A DNA stretch of 64,000 nt, taken from assembly GCF_024462815.1 (NCBI RefSeq), contig NZ_JANGCG010000005.1, positions 110,882-174,881 of the forward strand. Direction: 5' to 3'. Shown in pieces: positions 1-7,500 of this stretch. The stretch's first letter is position 1; each line of letters opens with the position of its first letter. Source of the DNA: Gemmiger formicilis (GTDB lineage Bacteria > Bacillota > Clostridia > Oscillospirales > Ruminococcaceae). The notes beneath the pieces are model-generated. The model was given only the letters and a program-made list of their open reading frames with translations. It had not been told where the DNA came from and ran no database searches. The position numbers and the translations under genes are program-made.

Positions 1-441
1 GGCCACGCGGCGTAGGTGCATACCAATGAGCGTGCCGCCGATATCCATGCCCGCGGCAGCCTGAATCTCCTCCACCAGAACCGGGTCATTGAAGGCGCGC
101 CAGCAGTTTGTGGCCCAGCTGCCGCCTGCATGGGGCTGCGGAATGGCCGAGACAATCTGGTAGCCGTAGGCCTTGGCAACCTCACGCTCCAGCACAATGG
201 CGCGGTTCAGATGCTCGCAGCACTGCGCGGCCAGATAGATGCCCTGTTCCTGCAGCGGCGGCATTACGCCCGCCAGCACGGCGGCGGCAGCCTCCATGCT
301 GGAATCCTTGCCGATGTGCCCGCCCATAATCTCACTGCTGGAGCAGCCGACCACAAAAATATCCCCTGTTTCCAGGTGCGCAGCCTGCAGCAGCTCTTCC
401 GTTGCCTGCTGTGCCTGTGCGGTAAGTTTTGCATAATCCAT
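1..441 (-). CDS. DUF436 (YwlG-like, TIGR01440) family protein, 3' end cut by window
   Basis: Reading leftwards from an ATG at 441 preceded by a purine-rich AAGGGGGG ribosome binding site, the frame stays open to base 1, giving the first 147 residues. The segment contains a CSSSEIMGGHIGK stretch and later CEHLNRA and AIPQPHAGGS, which I associate with the DUF436/YwlG family, a soluble Firmicute protein of unsettled biochemical role. No signal peptide or membrane segment is visible. It is the only gene on this side of the short RNA locus at 497-796. Its own promoter is not obvious in the sequence just upstream. The rest of the protein lies outside the window. Family call fairly firm, function unknown. 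Confidence 0.78.
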   Translation of the reverse strand, partial: MDYAKLTAQAQQATEELLQAAHLETGDIFVVGCSSSEIMGGHIGKDSSMEAAAAVLAGVMPPLQEQGIYLAAQCCEHLNRAIVLEREVAKAYGYQIVSAIPQPHAGGSWATNCWRAFNDPVLVEEIQAAAGMDIGGTLIGMHLRRVA

Positions 442-496
442 ATACTAAGCCCCCTTGGTTCTATTATAGCAGGGGTGTCAAACTTGTCAAACAGTA

Positions 497-525
497 TTGC
501 AAAATGTCGATGTATCTGATAAAAT
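497..525 (+). promoter_or_regulatory. Promoter of the 26-codon peptide mRNA
   Basis: TTGCAA (497-502), a 17-bp spacer and TAAAAT (520-525) form a near-consensus sigma-A promoter. The predicted start, about 532, falls exactly at the base of a stable hairpin, so the transcript would begin with a stem-loop. Confidence 0.6.
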
Positions 526-532
526 AGAAATA

Positions 533-552
533 CCACCCGAAAAATCGGGTGG
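533..552 (+). promoter_or_regulatory. 5'-terminal hairpin of the peptide mRNA
   Basis: CCACCCGA and TCGGGTGG (8 bp) flank an AAAA loop at the predicted 5' end. There is no following T-run, so it does not look like a terminator; a 5' stem of this kind usually protects an mRNA from decay. Confidence 0.5.
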
Positions 553-554
553 CA

Positions 555-755
555 GAGCACTGCACAAAACGGCAGGCGGTTCGGCTTTCACTTCCGAAAG
601 GAGGTGAAGCAGATGCGTATTACGATTCATGTTGGCATCTTTACGGTGACAATCATCATCAAAAAGCGCAAGAACCGCCACCCGGCACGGTGACGGTTCT
701 TAGTATAATGCTTAGAACATAAAACCGAAAAGCCGAACCGCTTGTCGCAGTGCTC
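555..755 (+). repeat. Long-range inverted repeat closing the peptide mRNA
   Basis: Two arms upstream of the peptide ORF, GAGCACTGC (555-563) and GCGGTTCGGCTTT (576-588), are exactly complementary to two arms downstream, GCAGTGCTC (747-755) and AAAGCCGAACCGC (729-741). That gives 22 matched bases between 5' and 3' untranslated regions, with the ribosome binding site and whole ORF in the enclosed loop. The downstream arm is followed by TTTTC, so the closing stem may also act in termination. Confidence 0.7.
613..693 (+). CDS. 26-residue hydrophobic/basic peptide, candidate type I toxin
   Basis: A short ORF too small for ordinary gene calling but with an excellent ribosome binding site: AAAGGAGGTGA ends 5-6 bases before the ATG at 613. 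The peptide starts MRITIHVGIF, continues with beta-branched hydrophobic residues (TVTIII) and ends in a strongly basic tail (KKRKNRHPAR). A hydrophobic segment followed by a cationic tail is the usual build of small membrane-acting toxins. The mRNA has its own promoter, a 5' hairpin and 5'-3' pairing, and an antisense RNA converges on its 3' end. I do not recognise the peptide as a named family. It could instead be a leader peptide, but no regulated gene follows in the same direction. Confidence 0.6.
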   Translation: MRITIHVGIFTVTIIIKKRKNRHPAR

Positions 756-760
756 TTTTC
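661..760 (-). ncRNA. Candidate antisense RNA (antitoxin) to the 26-codon peptide gene
   Basis: A consensus promoter at 768-796 fires leftwards with a start near 761. About 100 nt on, an intrinsic terminator can be read on this strand: AAGAACCG(T)CACC pairs with GGTG(G)CGGTTCTT around a short loop, followed by GCGC and TTTTT (plus-strand positions 661-702). The product would be complementary to the last roughly ten codons and the entire 3' untranslated region of the peptide mRNA, including the downstream arms of its long-range stem. This matches the layout of txpA/ratA and bsrG/SR4. No protein-coding potential is needed to explain it. Confidence 0.55.
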
Positions 761-767
761 TATTTGT

Positions 768-796
768 ATTATAACTTCTTTACGTCAAATTGTCAA
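768..796 (-). promoter_or_regulatory. Perfect consensus promoter for the antisense RNA
   Basis: On the minus strand TTGACA (791-796), 17 bp, TATAAT (768-773): both hexamers match the consensus completely. The -35 box overlaps the stop codon of the upstream ABC gene. The strength fits an RNA antitoxin made in excess. Confidence 0.75.
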
Positions 797-2604
797 GCCG
801 TTACATCCTCGAACTGGCTGTTGTACAAATCGGCGTAGAAGCCGCCCTGCTCGATCAGCTCGTCGTGGGTGCCCTGCTCCACAATATCGCCGTCGCGCAT
901 AACCAGAATCAGGTCAGCATCGCGGATGGTGGACAGGCGATGGGCAATGACAAAGCTGGTGCGGCCCTCCATCAGGCGGTCCATGGCCGTCTGGATGCGC
1001 TGCTCGGTGCGGGTGTCCACGCTGGAGGTCGCCTCGTCCAGAATCAGGATGCGGTTATCCGCCAGAATCGTGCGGGCAATCGTCAGCAGCTGCTTCTGAC
1101 CCTGGCTTACGTTGGAAGCGTCCTCGTTCAGTTCCATCTGGTAGCCGCCGGGCAGCGTGCGGATAAAGTGGTCTGCATTGGCAGCCTTTGCGGCGGCGAT
1201 AACCTCCTCATCGGTGGCGTCCAGTCGACCGTAGCGGATGTTTTCCATGATGGTGCCCTTGAACAGCCATGTATCCTGCAACACCATGCCGAAGCCCTCG
1301 CGCAGGGCGCAGCGGTCAAAGTCGCGGACGTTGTGGCCGTTCAGCGTGATGGAACCGCTGTCCACATCGTAGAAGCGCATGAGCAGCTTGACCATCGTGG
1401 TCTTGCCGGCGCCTGTGGGGCCGACGATAGCCACCTTCTGGCCGGGCTTGACATCGCAGCTGAAATTGTGAATAACTGTCTTTTCCTGCGTGTAGCCGAA
1501 TTTGACATGGTCGAAGGTGACCTGACCGTCAATGTCGGCGGGGTTGGCGCGATGGGCCGGGTCAGCCTGCTGATCCTCCTCCGCTTCGTTCAGAAACTCA
1601 AAGACGCGTTCGGCGGCGGCAGCCATGCTCTGCAGCATATTAGATACCTGCGCCAGCTGCTGGATGGGCTGGGTAAAGTTCTTGACGTACTGGATAAAGG
1701 CCTGAATATCACCGATGGTGATGGTGCCCGCGGCGGCAAAGATGCTGCCCACAATGGCCACCGCCACATAGCCGAGGTTGCCCACAAAGTTCATGATGGG
1801 CTGCATCAGGCCGGACAGAAACTGGGATTTCCATGCGGATTCATAGAGTTTGTCATTGGCGGTGTTGAAATCCTGCAGCACGGCGGCCTCGCGGTTAAAG
1901 GCCTTGATGACGTTGTGGCCGGAGTAGACTTCCTCCACCTGGCCGTTGACAACACCCAGCGTGGCCTGCTGCGCCTTGAAGTACTTCTGGCTGAATTTGA
2001 CAACCACCAGCACCAGCGCCAGCGATACCGGCAGAATCAGCAGGGCGATCAGCGTCATCTTCGGGCTGATGGAGAGCATCATAATCAGCACGCCAATCAT
2101 CGTGGTGACGCTTGTGATGAGCTGGGTCACGCTCTGGTTCAGGCTCTGCCCCAGCGTGTCAACATCGTTGGTAATGCGGGAAAGCACCTCACCGACGGTG
2201 CGTTTTTCAAAGTAAGCAAGCGGCAGGCGGTTGATTTTTTTACTGATCTGGTCGCGGAAGTCATAGCAGACCTTCTGGGAAAGGCCGCTCATAATCCAGC
2301 CCTGTATAAAGCTGAACAGTGCGGAAAGCAGATACATGGCCAGCAGGAACAGCAGTACCTTGCCGATATAGGTAAAGTCGATGCCGCCGGTGCCGCGCAG
2401 CTTGGCAATCCAGCCTGTGGCCAGCGCGGTGGTGGCCTTTGCAAGGATTTTTGGCCCTGCAATGTTGAAAATGGTGGAAAGAATGGCAAATACAACAACC
2501 ACGATGAGCGACAGCTTATACATGCTCATGGCGGTCAGCAGCTGACGCAGCGTGCCCTTGAAATCCTTGGCGCACTCGGTTGTGGGGCGTCCGGGTCTTG
2601 GCAT
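793..2604 (-). CDS. ABC multidrug-type exporter half-transporter (canonical ATPase site)
   Basis: A 603-residue half-transporter: six-helix exporter domain in roughly the first 320 residues, ATPase domain after about 350. The ATPase has Walker A GPTGAGKTT, signature NVSQGQ, Walker B ILILDEATS with the catalytic Glu, and an AHR switch His. I start it at the ATG (2604), 9 bases after AGGAGG; an upstream GTG (2613) abuts the Shine-Dalgarno and overlaps the previous gene, so is unlikely. It follows its partner half-transporter directly, and the pair most likely forms a heterodimeric exporter for drugs, lipids or peptides under the MarR regulator upstream. Substrate cannot be told from sequence. 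Confidence 0.9.
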   Translation of the reverse strand: MPRPGRPTTECAKDFKGTLRQLLTAMSMYKLSLIVVVVFAILSTIFNIAGPKILAKATTALATGWIAKLRGTGGIDFTYIGKVLLFLLAMYLLSALFSFIQGWIMSGLSQKVCYDFRDQISKKINRLPLAYFEKRTVGEVLSRITNDVDTLGQSLNQSVTQLITSVTTMIGVLIMMLSISPKMTLIALLILPVSLALVLVVVKFSQKYFKAQQATLGVVNGQVEEVYSGHNVIKAFNREAAVLQDFNTANDKLYESAWKSQFLSGLMQPIMNFVGNLGYVAVAIVGSIFAAAGTITIGDIQAFIQYVKNFTQPIQQLAQVSNMLQSMAAAAERVFEFLNEAEEDQQADPAHRANPADIDGQVTFDHVKFGYTQEKTVIHNFSCDVKPGQKVAIVGPTGAGKTTMVKLLMRFYDVDSGSITLNGHNVRDFDRCALREGFGMVLQDTWLFKGTIMENIRYGRLDATDEEVIAAAKAANADHFIRTLPGGYQMELNEDASNVSQGQKQLLTIARTILADNRILILDEATSSVDTRTEQRIQTAMDRLMEGRTSFVIAHRLSTIRDADLILVMRDGDIVEQGTHDELIEQGGFYADLYNSQFEDVTA

Positions 2605-2605
2605 A

Positions 2606-4813
2606 TCACTCACCCTCCTTCTGCAGATTCAGTTCCTTCTGGCTCAGCTGGCTGCGGGCAATCTCCTGATATTCGGGGCAGCTCTCCATCAGCTGGGCGT
2701 GCGTGCCCTTGCCAATGATGCGGCCCTCATCCAGCACCAGAATCTGGTTGGCGTGCAGCACGGTGGAAATGCGCTGTGCCACAATAATGACCGTTGCGTT
2801 GTCGGTTTTCTCTTTCAAAGCGCGGCGCAGCGCTACATCGGTCTTGTAGTCCAGTGCCGAGAAGCTGTCATCAAACAGATAAATCTGCGGATGCTTGGCG
2901 ATGGCGCGGGCAATCGAAAGGCGCTGCTTCTGACCGCCGGAAACGTTGCTGCCGCCCTGCGCAATGGTGCTTTCGTAGCCCTCGGGCTTGGCGGTGATAA
3001 ACTCGGTCGCCTGCGCAATTTCAGCGGCCTCGCGGGCATCGGCATCGGTGATGTGGTCGCCGCCGAACTTCAGGTTGGAGGCAATCGTGCCGCTGAACAG
3101 CACACCCTTCTGGGGCACGTAGCCCAGCTGGTCATGCAGCTGCGCCTGCGGCAGGTCGCGCACATCCACGCCGTCAATCGTCACGCTGCCCTCGCTCACA
3201 TCGTAGAAGCGCGGGATCAGGTTGAGCAGCGTGGACTTGCCGCAGCCGGTGGAGCCGATGATGGCCGTCGTCTCGCCGGGCTTTGCGGTAAAGCTGATGT
3301 GTTCCAGCGCATCCTCATCAGAGCCGGGATAGCGGAAGCTGACATCGTTGAAGGCAACCACACCCTTGGTGCCGTTCTGCGGCAGGGCCTTGGGCGCGGC
3401 GGGGTCGTGGATGGTGGCGGGGGTCTTAATGACCTCGTCGATACGGTCGGCGGCCACGCCAGCGCGGGGCAGCATAACGGCCACCATCGAGAGCATCAGG
3501 AAGGACATGACAATCTGCATCGTGTAGGTGATGAAGGCAATCATCTCGCCGACCTGCATCGTGCCAAGGTCCATCGCTTTGCCGCCGAACCAGACAATCA
3601 GCAGGCTGGTGCCGTTCATAATCAGGGTCATAAACGGCATCATGGCAACCATTGTGCGGTTGGTGAAGAGCTGGGTTTTCATCAGATCGGTATTGGCCTT
3701 GTCGAAGCGCTCTTCCTCAAAGCGCTCCCGGCTGAAGGCGCGGATGGGCATAATGCCGGTCAGGATTTCGCGGCTGACCAGGTTCAGGCGGTCAACCAGC
3801 GTCTGCATCTGCTTGAACTTCGGCAGGGCCACGTTCATCAGGAAGATAATCAGCACCAGCAGTGCGGCCACGGCCACAAAGATAATCCATTCCAGCCCGG
3901 TGTTGCCGCTGGCCACGTGCAGAATACCGCCAATGCCCAGAATGGGCGCGTAGGCCACCATGCGTAGCAGAATGACGCAGACGAACTGCACCTGCTGGAT
4001 ATCGTTGGTGGTGCGGGTAATCAGGGACGCGGTGGAGAATTTCTCAATCTCGGCATTGGAGTAGCCGACCACCGTGCTGAACACCTCGCGGCGCAAATCA
4101 CGGCCAATCGAGGCCGACACGCGGGAGGCAATGAAGCCGACGGCGATGGCCACGGCCACCATCAGCAGCGTGAGGGCCAGCATCTCGCCGCCGGTGTGCA
4201 GCAGATAGCGCATCTGCACATCGTGGGCAATGCCCTGCGCGTCATATTCCAGCGCTACCAGCAGCATGGCCTGGCTGGAAAGGCTGTCGGCCACGCTCTC
4301 ATCCAGCGAGGAAATGGCGCTGGCCAGCTGGGTCTGCAGCATCTCCCGCGCACCGGGGGCCTGTGCCATGGCGGAAAACTGGGTGGCCACGGCGTCAAGG
4401 TCATAGGTGGTGGGGGTCACAGTGTCGGTCGTGCCGGCCTGCTCGGAAGCATTCTCGGCGGCGGCCATATACAGGACAATGTCCGGCGTGGTGAAGGCGC
4501 TTTCCAGCTCTGTCATCGCGGTGTCCGCGTCAGAGCTCAGGGTGCGCAGGCCGTCGGCGTCCGGGGCGGAATACCACTGCTCGGCAAGGGCGGCGTCCTC
4601 CTCGGACATCAGCAGCTTCAGCGCCTGCAGGGTGGTGTCGCGGACGGTGCCGGGCACAGGGCTTTCAATGCCGCCCTGCTGGATGCCGACATCAACGATT
4701 TTGCTGGTGTAGTCGGGCAGGCTCAAATCGCAGTAGGCCTGCACAACCAGCAGCGCTACCACGGCAAGGCAGGCCGCCCAGTGCCGCCCCAGCTGTTTGA
4801 ATATCTTTATCAT
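2606..4813 (-). CDS. ABC exporter half-transporter with degenerate catalytic site
   Basis: 735 residues. A first membrane helix near residues 13-32 is followed by an extra-cytoplasmic insertion (about residues 40-205) before the rest of the membrane domain, as seen in one partner of many Firmicute heterodimeric exporters. The ATPase domain has Walker A GSTGCGKST and signature NVSGGQ, but Walker B reads IYLFDDSFS, with Asp where the catalytic Glu should be. The partner at 793-2604 has the canonical Glu, so the pair fits the one-active, one-degenerate-site heterodimers. The ATG at 4813 overlaps the MarR stop (ATGA), implying translational coupling. Confidence 0.9.
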   Translation of the reverse strand: MIKIFKQLGRHWAACLAVVALLVVQAYCDLSLPDYTSKIVDVGIQQGGIESPVPGTVRDTTLQALKLLMSEEDAALAEQWYSAPDADGLRTLSSDADTAMTELESAFTTPDIVLYMAAAENASEQAGTTDTVTPTTYDLDAVATQFSAMAQAPGAREMLQTQLASAISSLDESVADSLSSQAMLLVALEYDAQGIAHDVQMRYLLHTGGEMLALTLLMVAVAIAVGFIASRVSASIGRDLRREVFSTVVGYSNAEIEKFSTASLITRTTNDIQQVQFVCVILLRMVAYAPILGIGGILHVASGNTGLEWIIFVAVAALLVLIIFLMNVALPKFKQMQTLVDRLNLVSREILTGIMPIRAFSRERFEEERFDKANTDLMKTQLFTNRTMVAMMPFMTLIMNGTSLLIVWFGGKAMDLGTMQVGEMIAFITYTMQIVMSFLMLSMVAVMLPRAGVAADRIDEVIKTPATIHDPAAPKALPQNGTKGVVAFNDVSFRYPGSDEDALEHISFTAKPGETTAIIGSTGCGKSTLLNLIPRFYDVSEGSVTIDGVDVRDLPQAQLHDQLGYVPQKGVLFSGTIASNLKFGGDHITDADAREAAEIAQATEFITAKPEGYESTIAQGGSNVSGGQKQRLSIARAIAKHPQIYLFDDSFSALDYKTDVALRRALKEKTDNATVIIVAQRISTVLHANQILVLDEGRIIGKGTHAQLMESCPEYQEIARSQLSQKELNLQKEGE

Positions 4814-5316
4814 TGCGGGGGTTCTCCCTTCTGTTTGGAATTTGCTTGCTCAAGGACGTCATTTTCCGCCTCAATGGCGGCTAAAAAGGCGTCTTTCACG
4901 GCAATCATCTGGGCCAGCTGCTCCGGCGTCAACCGCGCCATCACGCGGGAAAAATAAGCGTTGATGGCTTCCTCACACGCAAGGCGGGCGCGCTCTCCTT
5001 CCGGGGTGATGCGTACCAGCGTCTTGCGGCGGTCGCATGGGTCGGTCTCGCGGATGATGTGGCCGTCCTGCTCCATAAAGCGCAGCCCGCGGGAAACCGC
5101 CGGCATGGGCTGGTGCATAGCACGGGCCAGCACAGAGACATAGATAGCGCCGTCCTGCCCGTGCTGCTCAATCTGAAAATGCAGATTTTCCAGCATACCA
5201 AGGCGGCATTTGGGCGCACTGGCAAGGGCAGCGCGCATACCGCGTTTGCCCAAATCGCGCACACAGCCCACAAACCGGAGCATACCGCTCAAATCAGGGA
5301 TTTCGGTGGATGACAT
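4810..5316 (-). CDS. MarR-family transcriptional regulator of the ABC exporter
   Basis: 168 residues with a central winged helix-turn-helix: ISVLARAMHQPMPAVSRGLR-type recognition region around residues 60-80 and the wing motif DPCDRRKTLVRITPEG typical of MarR proteins (D-R-R). Helices at both ends would form the dimer. It is the first gene of a three-gene unit with two ABC half-transporters, overlapping the next gene by 4 bases; such MarR-ABC operons usually respond to a transported toxic compound. A palindrome covering its own ribosome binding site suggests autoregulation. Ligand unknown. Confidence 0.88.
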   Translation of the reverse strand: MSSTEIPDLSGMLRFVGCVRDLGKRGMRAALASAPKCRLGMLENLHFQIEQHGQDGAIYVSVLARAMHQPMPAVSRGLRFMEQDGHIIRETDPCDRRKTLVRITPEGERARLACEEAINAYFSRVMARLTPEQLAQMIAVKDAFLAAIEAENDVLEQANSKQKGEPPQ

Positions 5317-5325
5317 TATACACCT

Positions 5326-5344
5326 CCTGTTAATAGTTATCAGG
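5326..5344. promoter_or_regulatory. Probable MarR autoregulatory operator
   Basis: An imperfect palindrome, CCTGTTAATAGTTATCAGG, with matching outer arms CCTG/CAGG and inner TAA/TTA, sits in the marR leader and touches its AGGAGG. Binding here would block elongation or translation of marR and the exporter genes. Confidence 0.5.
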
Positions 5345-5366
5345 TGTTAATAATTGCAACGCGATA

Positions 5367-5395
5367 ATAATACACCCTCCTGCACGGAAGTGCAA
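5367..5395 (-). promoter_or_regulatory. Promoter of marR-ABC operon
   Basis: Minus strand TTGCAC (5390-5395), 17-bp spacer, TATTAT (5367-5372). The element lies inside the terminator hairpin of the upstream GH28 gene, so read-through and initiation share the same bases. Confidence 0.55.
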
Positions 5396-5402
5396 GAGGG
5401 TG
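5367..5402 (-). terminator. Terminator of the GH28 gene
   Basis: CACCCTC and TGCAC (5373-5385) pair with GTGCA and GAGGGTG (5390-5402) around a GGAA loop with one mismatch. On the minus strand it is followed by TATTATTAT. It lies 30 bases past the GH28 stop codon. Confidence 0.65.
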
Positions 5403-5431
5403 CTGGTATGTTTTAAAAATTGTTCACAAAG

Positions 5432-6925
5432 TCAGTCCTGGACGCAGGCAATATTGGCCAGCGTTACGCCGCGGCAGAGGGCCAGCGGCAGCGTCACGGA
5501 CGGCTTTTGAATTGTAATATCCTTGAACACAATGTCCTCGGTCTCGAAACCGGCCTTCTCAAAGCCGGAAATTTCAATCGGGGCAACCTCGTGCCGGGTA
5601 CGGTCATGGTCAAGCATCTCGCCGGTCAGGGTCAGGCGCTCAAAGAAGCAGTGGCTGAACTTCGGCGGCTGGGCGGCGGGCTCACCGTCATCGTTGTAGC
5701 TGACGCTGTGCAGCATCACGCGGGGTGCGGTGCAGTCGCGCACGGTGACACCGCGCACATAGCCGCCGCGTTTGGGGGTGGCCTTGATTTCAATGCCGGA
5801 CAGGGACTCCGCCAAATCGCAGTCCCAGATTTGCACATCCTCCACGCCACCGCTCATCTCGCTGCCGATGCAGATGCCGTGGCCACATTCGCTGCGGCAG
5901 TCAAACACCTTGATGTGTGCGCAGGGGCGGTTGATTTCGTTACCCTCGGGGTTTTTGCCGGACTTGATGGCCACTGCGTCATCGCCAGTGGAAAACTCGC
6001 TGGCAAACAGCGTGCAGTGGGTGGAGGAATCCGGGTCCCAGCCATCGCCGTTCCAGACGCCCTCCGAGACAAAGCGGCAGTGATCAGTCTGAATGTCATT
6101 GCAGTAAATCATATGGACATTCCACGAGGGGGCATTTTTCAGCGTCAGGCCGCTGATCCAGACGTTCTCGCAGTTGCTCAGGTTAATCAGCCGCGGGCGC
6201 ACACGGCCCGGAATCGTGTCATGGTTCTCGCAACTCTTGACAAGCTCCTCATTATCGTCCAGAAAGCTCTTGATGCGGGCACGCTCGTCCTCAATGATTT
6301 TGCGGGCCAGCTCCTGCCCGCCGCCGCAGATGGTGCCTTTGCCGCGCAGGATGATATTGCGGCAGTTCGCACCGGTTTTGCTGTTCAAATCGCCCGCATT
6401 CAGCAGGCTGGAATAGCAGCGCATTTCGGTGCCTTCAAATCGGCTGGGAATGCGGGGCGCGTAATCGTGCAGATTGGTGGTGCCCTGCAGCACGGCCCCC
6501 TTGGCCAGATAGATTTCCAGATCGCTGTGCAGCCGCAGTGCGCCGGTCAGGAAATTGCCCGCAGGCACGTACAGGATATCGTCCGCGCCGCAGTCATTGA
6601 TGGCCCGCTGCAGATTGTCGGTGTTCAGGATGCTGCCGTCGCCCCTGCAGAAATAGGGCGCCTCAGTAATGTCGATACGGCGCTTCTCATGCCCGAACTG
6701 CAGCGTGGCGGTGCCCACGCAGTAGCTGCCGCTGACGACGTCCACCCGGAAGGCACTGCCGTAGCTGAGCCCCTCGATGGTGAAATGGGTCTTGTCGGTG
6801 CGGCCGATGACCTCACCGTTCAGCGAAACCGTATATTCCGCCCCGGCCGGTGCCGCGGCGGGCTTGTTCCAGTACAGCACCGCGTAATCCTCGGTGCAGC
6901 GTATATTCAAATTGCCTTGTTTCAT
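5432..6925 (-). CDS. Glycoside hydrolase family 28 (polygalacturonase-type)
   Basis: 497 residues from an ATG at 6925 (AAAGGA upstream); the longer frame has no ribosome binding site. Residues about 10-80 look like a fibronectin type III-like fold, followed by a right-handed beta-helix with all GH28 signature motifs: NGDGWDPDS (292-300), GDDAVAIKSG with the two catalytic aspartates (315-316), GHGICIGSEMSGG (348-360) and GIEIKATP (about 378-384). No signal peptide is visible, so it probably acts on imported oligosaccharides, or is an exo-enzyme on galacturonides or rhamnogalacturonan fragments. It stands alone with its own promoter and terminator. Confidence 0.9.
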   Translation of the reverse strand: MKQGNLNIRCTEDYAVLYWNKPAAAPAGAEYTVSLNGEVIGRTDKTHFTIEGLSYGSAFRVDVVSGSYCVGTATLQFGHEKRRIDITEAPYFCRGDGSILNTDNLQRAINDCGADDILYVPAGNFLTGALRLHSDLEIYLAKGAVLQGTTNLHDYAPRIPSRFEGTEMRCYSSLLNAGDLNSKTGANCRNIILRGKGTICGGGQELARKIIEDERARIKSFLDDNEELVKSCENHDTIPGRVRPRLINLSNCENVWISGLTLKNAPSWNVHMIYCNDIQTDHCRFVSEGVWNGDGWDPDSSTHCTLFASEFSTGDDAVAIKSGKNPEGNEINRPCAHIKVFDCRSECGHGICIGSEMSGGVEDVQIWDCDLAESLSGIEIKATPKRGGYVRGVTVRDCTAPRVMLHSVSYNDDGEPAAQPPKFSHCFFERLTLTGEMLDHDRTRHEVAPIEISGFEKAGFETEDIVFKDITIQKPSVTLPLALCRGVTLANIACVQD

Positions 6926-6972
6926 TGGTAACGTCCTTTTTTTATTGCAAGTGGGAAGGTGCTTTCTTACAT

Positions 6973-7001
6973 ATTGTACCACAGCCTGCCGGTTTATCCA
7001 A
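6973..7001 (-). promoter_or_regulatory. Promoter of GH28 gene
   Basis: Minus strand TTGGAT (6996-7001), 17 bp, TACAAT (6973-6978), placing the start about 40 bases before the ATG at 6925. Confidence 0.6.
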
Positions 7002-7060
7002 TACATAGGGGTGACAAAATCAACCGGCAGAAAGGCGGTATGTTTTTACATTTTGTAAGG

Positions 7061-7089
7061 TTGACAAACGGCGCTGTGCTGTTTGTAAT
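7061..7089 (+). promoter_or_regulatory. Promoter of the deleted tcdA-like gene
   Basis: TTGACA (7061-7066), 17 bp, TGTAAT (7084-7089); a good sigma-A promoter still present in front of a crippled gene. Confidence 0.6.
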
Positions 7090-7131
7090 CATATAAGAAT
7101 GGTAGGGAAATAGAAAATAGAGGAAGCGTAT

Positions 7132-7458
7132 ATGGTAAACCAGTTTTCGCGCACACAATTACTGCTTGGCAAGGAGGGTATGGAGCGGCTGTTCCACGCC
7201 CGCGTGGCAGTGTTCGGCACCGAGCTGCGCAAGCGCGGCGTAAAGAGCCTGAAGGTGGTCTATTCCAAGGAAAAGGCGCTGACGCCGATTGACGATATGA
7301 CCATCAGCTGCCGCACCCATTGTATCTGCCTGCCCGGCACGGCCCGCAAGTGCACCCAGCGCCGCCAGGTGCCCGGCAGCAACGCCTATGTCCCCGCTGT
7401 GGCCGGGCTTATCTGCGCCGGTGAGGTTATCAACGATATTGCGCTGAACCGCATCTGA
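7132..7458 (+). pseudogene. Internally deleted TcdA/ThiF-family gene (in-frame deletion remnant)
   Basis: The 108-residue product aligns by eye to both ends of the intact TcdA-like protein at 33037-33780. Its first 29 residues (to RVAVFG) match that protein's N-terminus (HVAVFG), then it jumps to the equivalent of residue about 176 (RKRG.K.LKVV.S.E..L) and runs to the end (PGSNAYVPAVAGLICAGEV against PASNAFVPAACGLVCGSEV). About 146 residues are missing, including the GxGGxG ATP loop and the adenylation core, so it cannot be an active E1-like enzyme. The frame, promoter, GAGGAAG ribosome binding site and terminator are intact, so a short protein may still be made. Confidence 0.8.
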
Positions 7459-7471
7459 TACTACTTCCCTT

Positions 7472-7500
7472 CCCCGCCAACCGGCGGGGATTTTGCTTTT
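7472..7500 (+). terminator. Terminator after the tcdA remnant
   Basis: CCCCGCC / GGCGGGG (7 bp) around AACC, followed by ATTTTGCTTTT. The T-rich tail doubles as the -35 region of the next gene. Confidence 0.7.

Noticed and set aside
790..2718. Very long ORF (642 codons) opposite the ABC gene, and similar long antisense ORFs throughout
   Set aside because: They mirror G+C-rich codon bias in real genes, lack ribosome binding sites and have no recognisable motifs; the ABC domains on the other strand are unmistakable.
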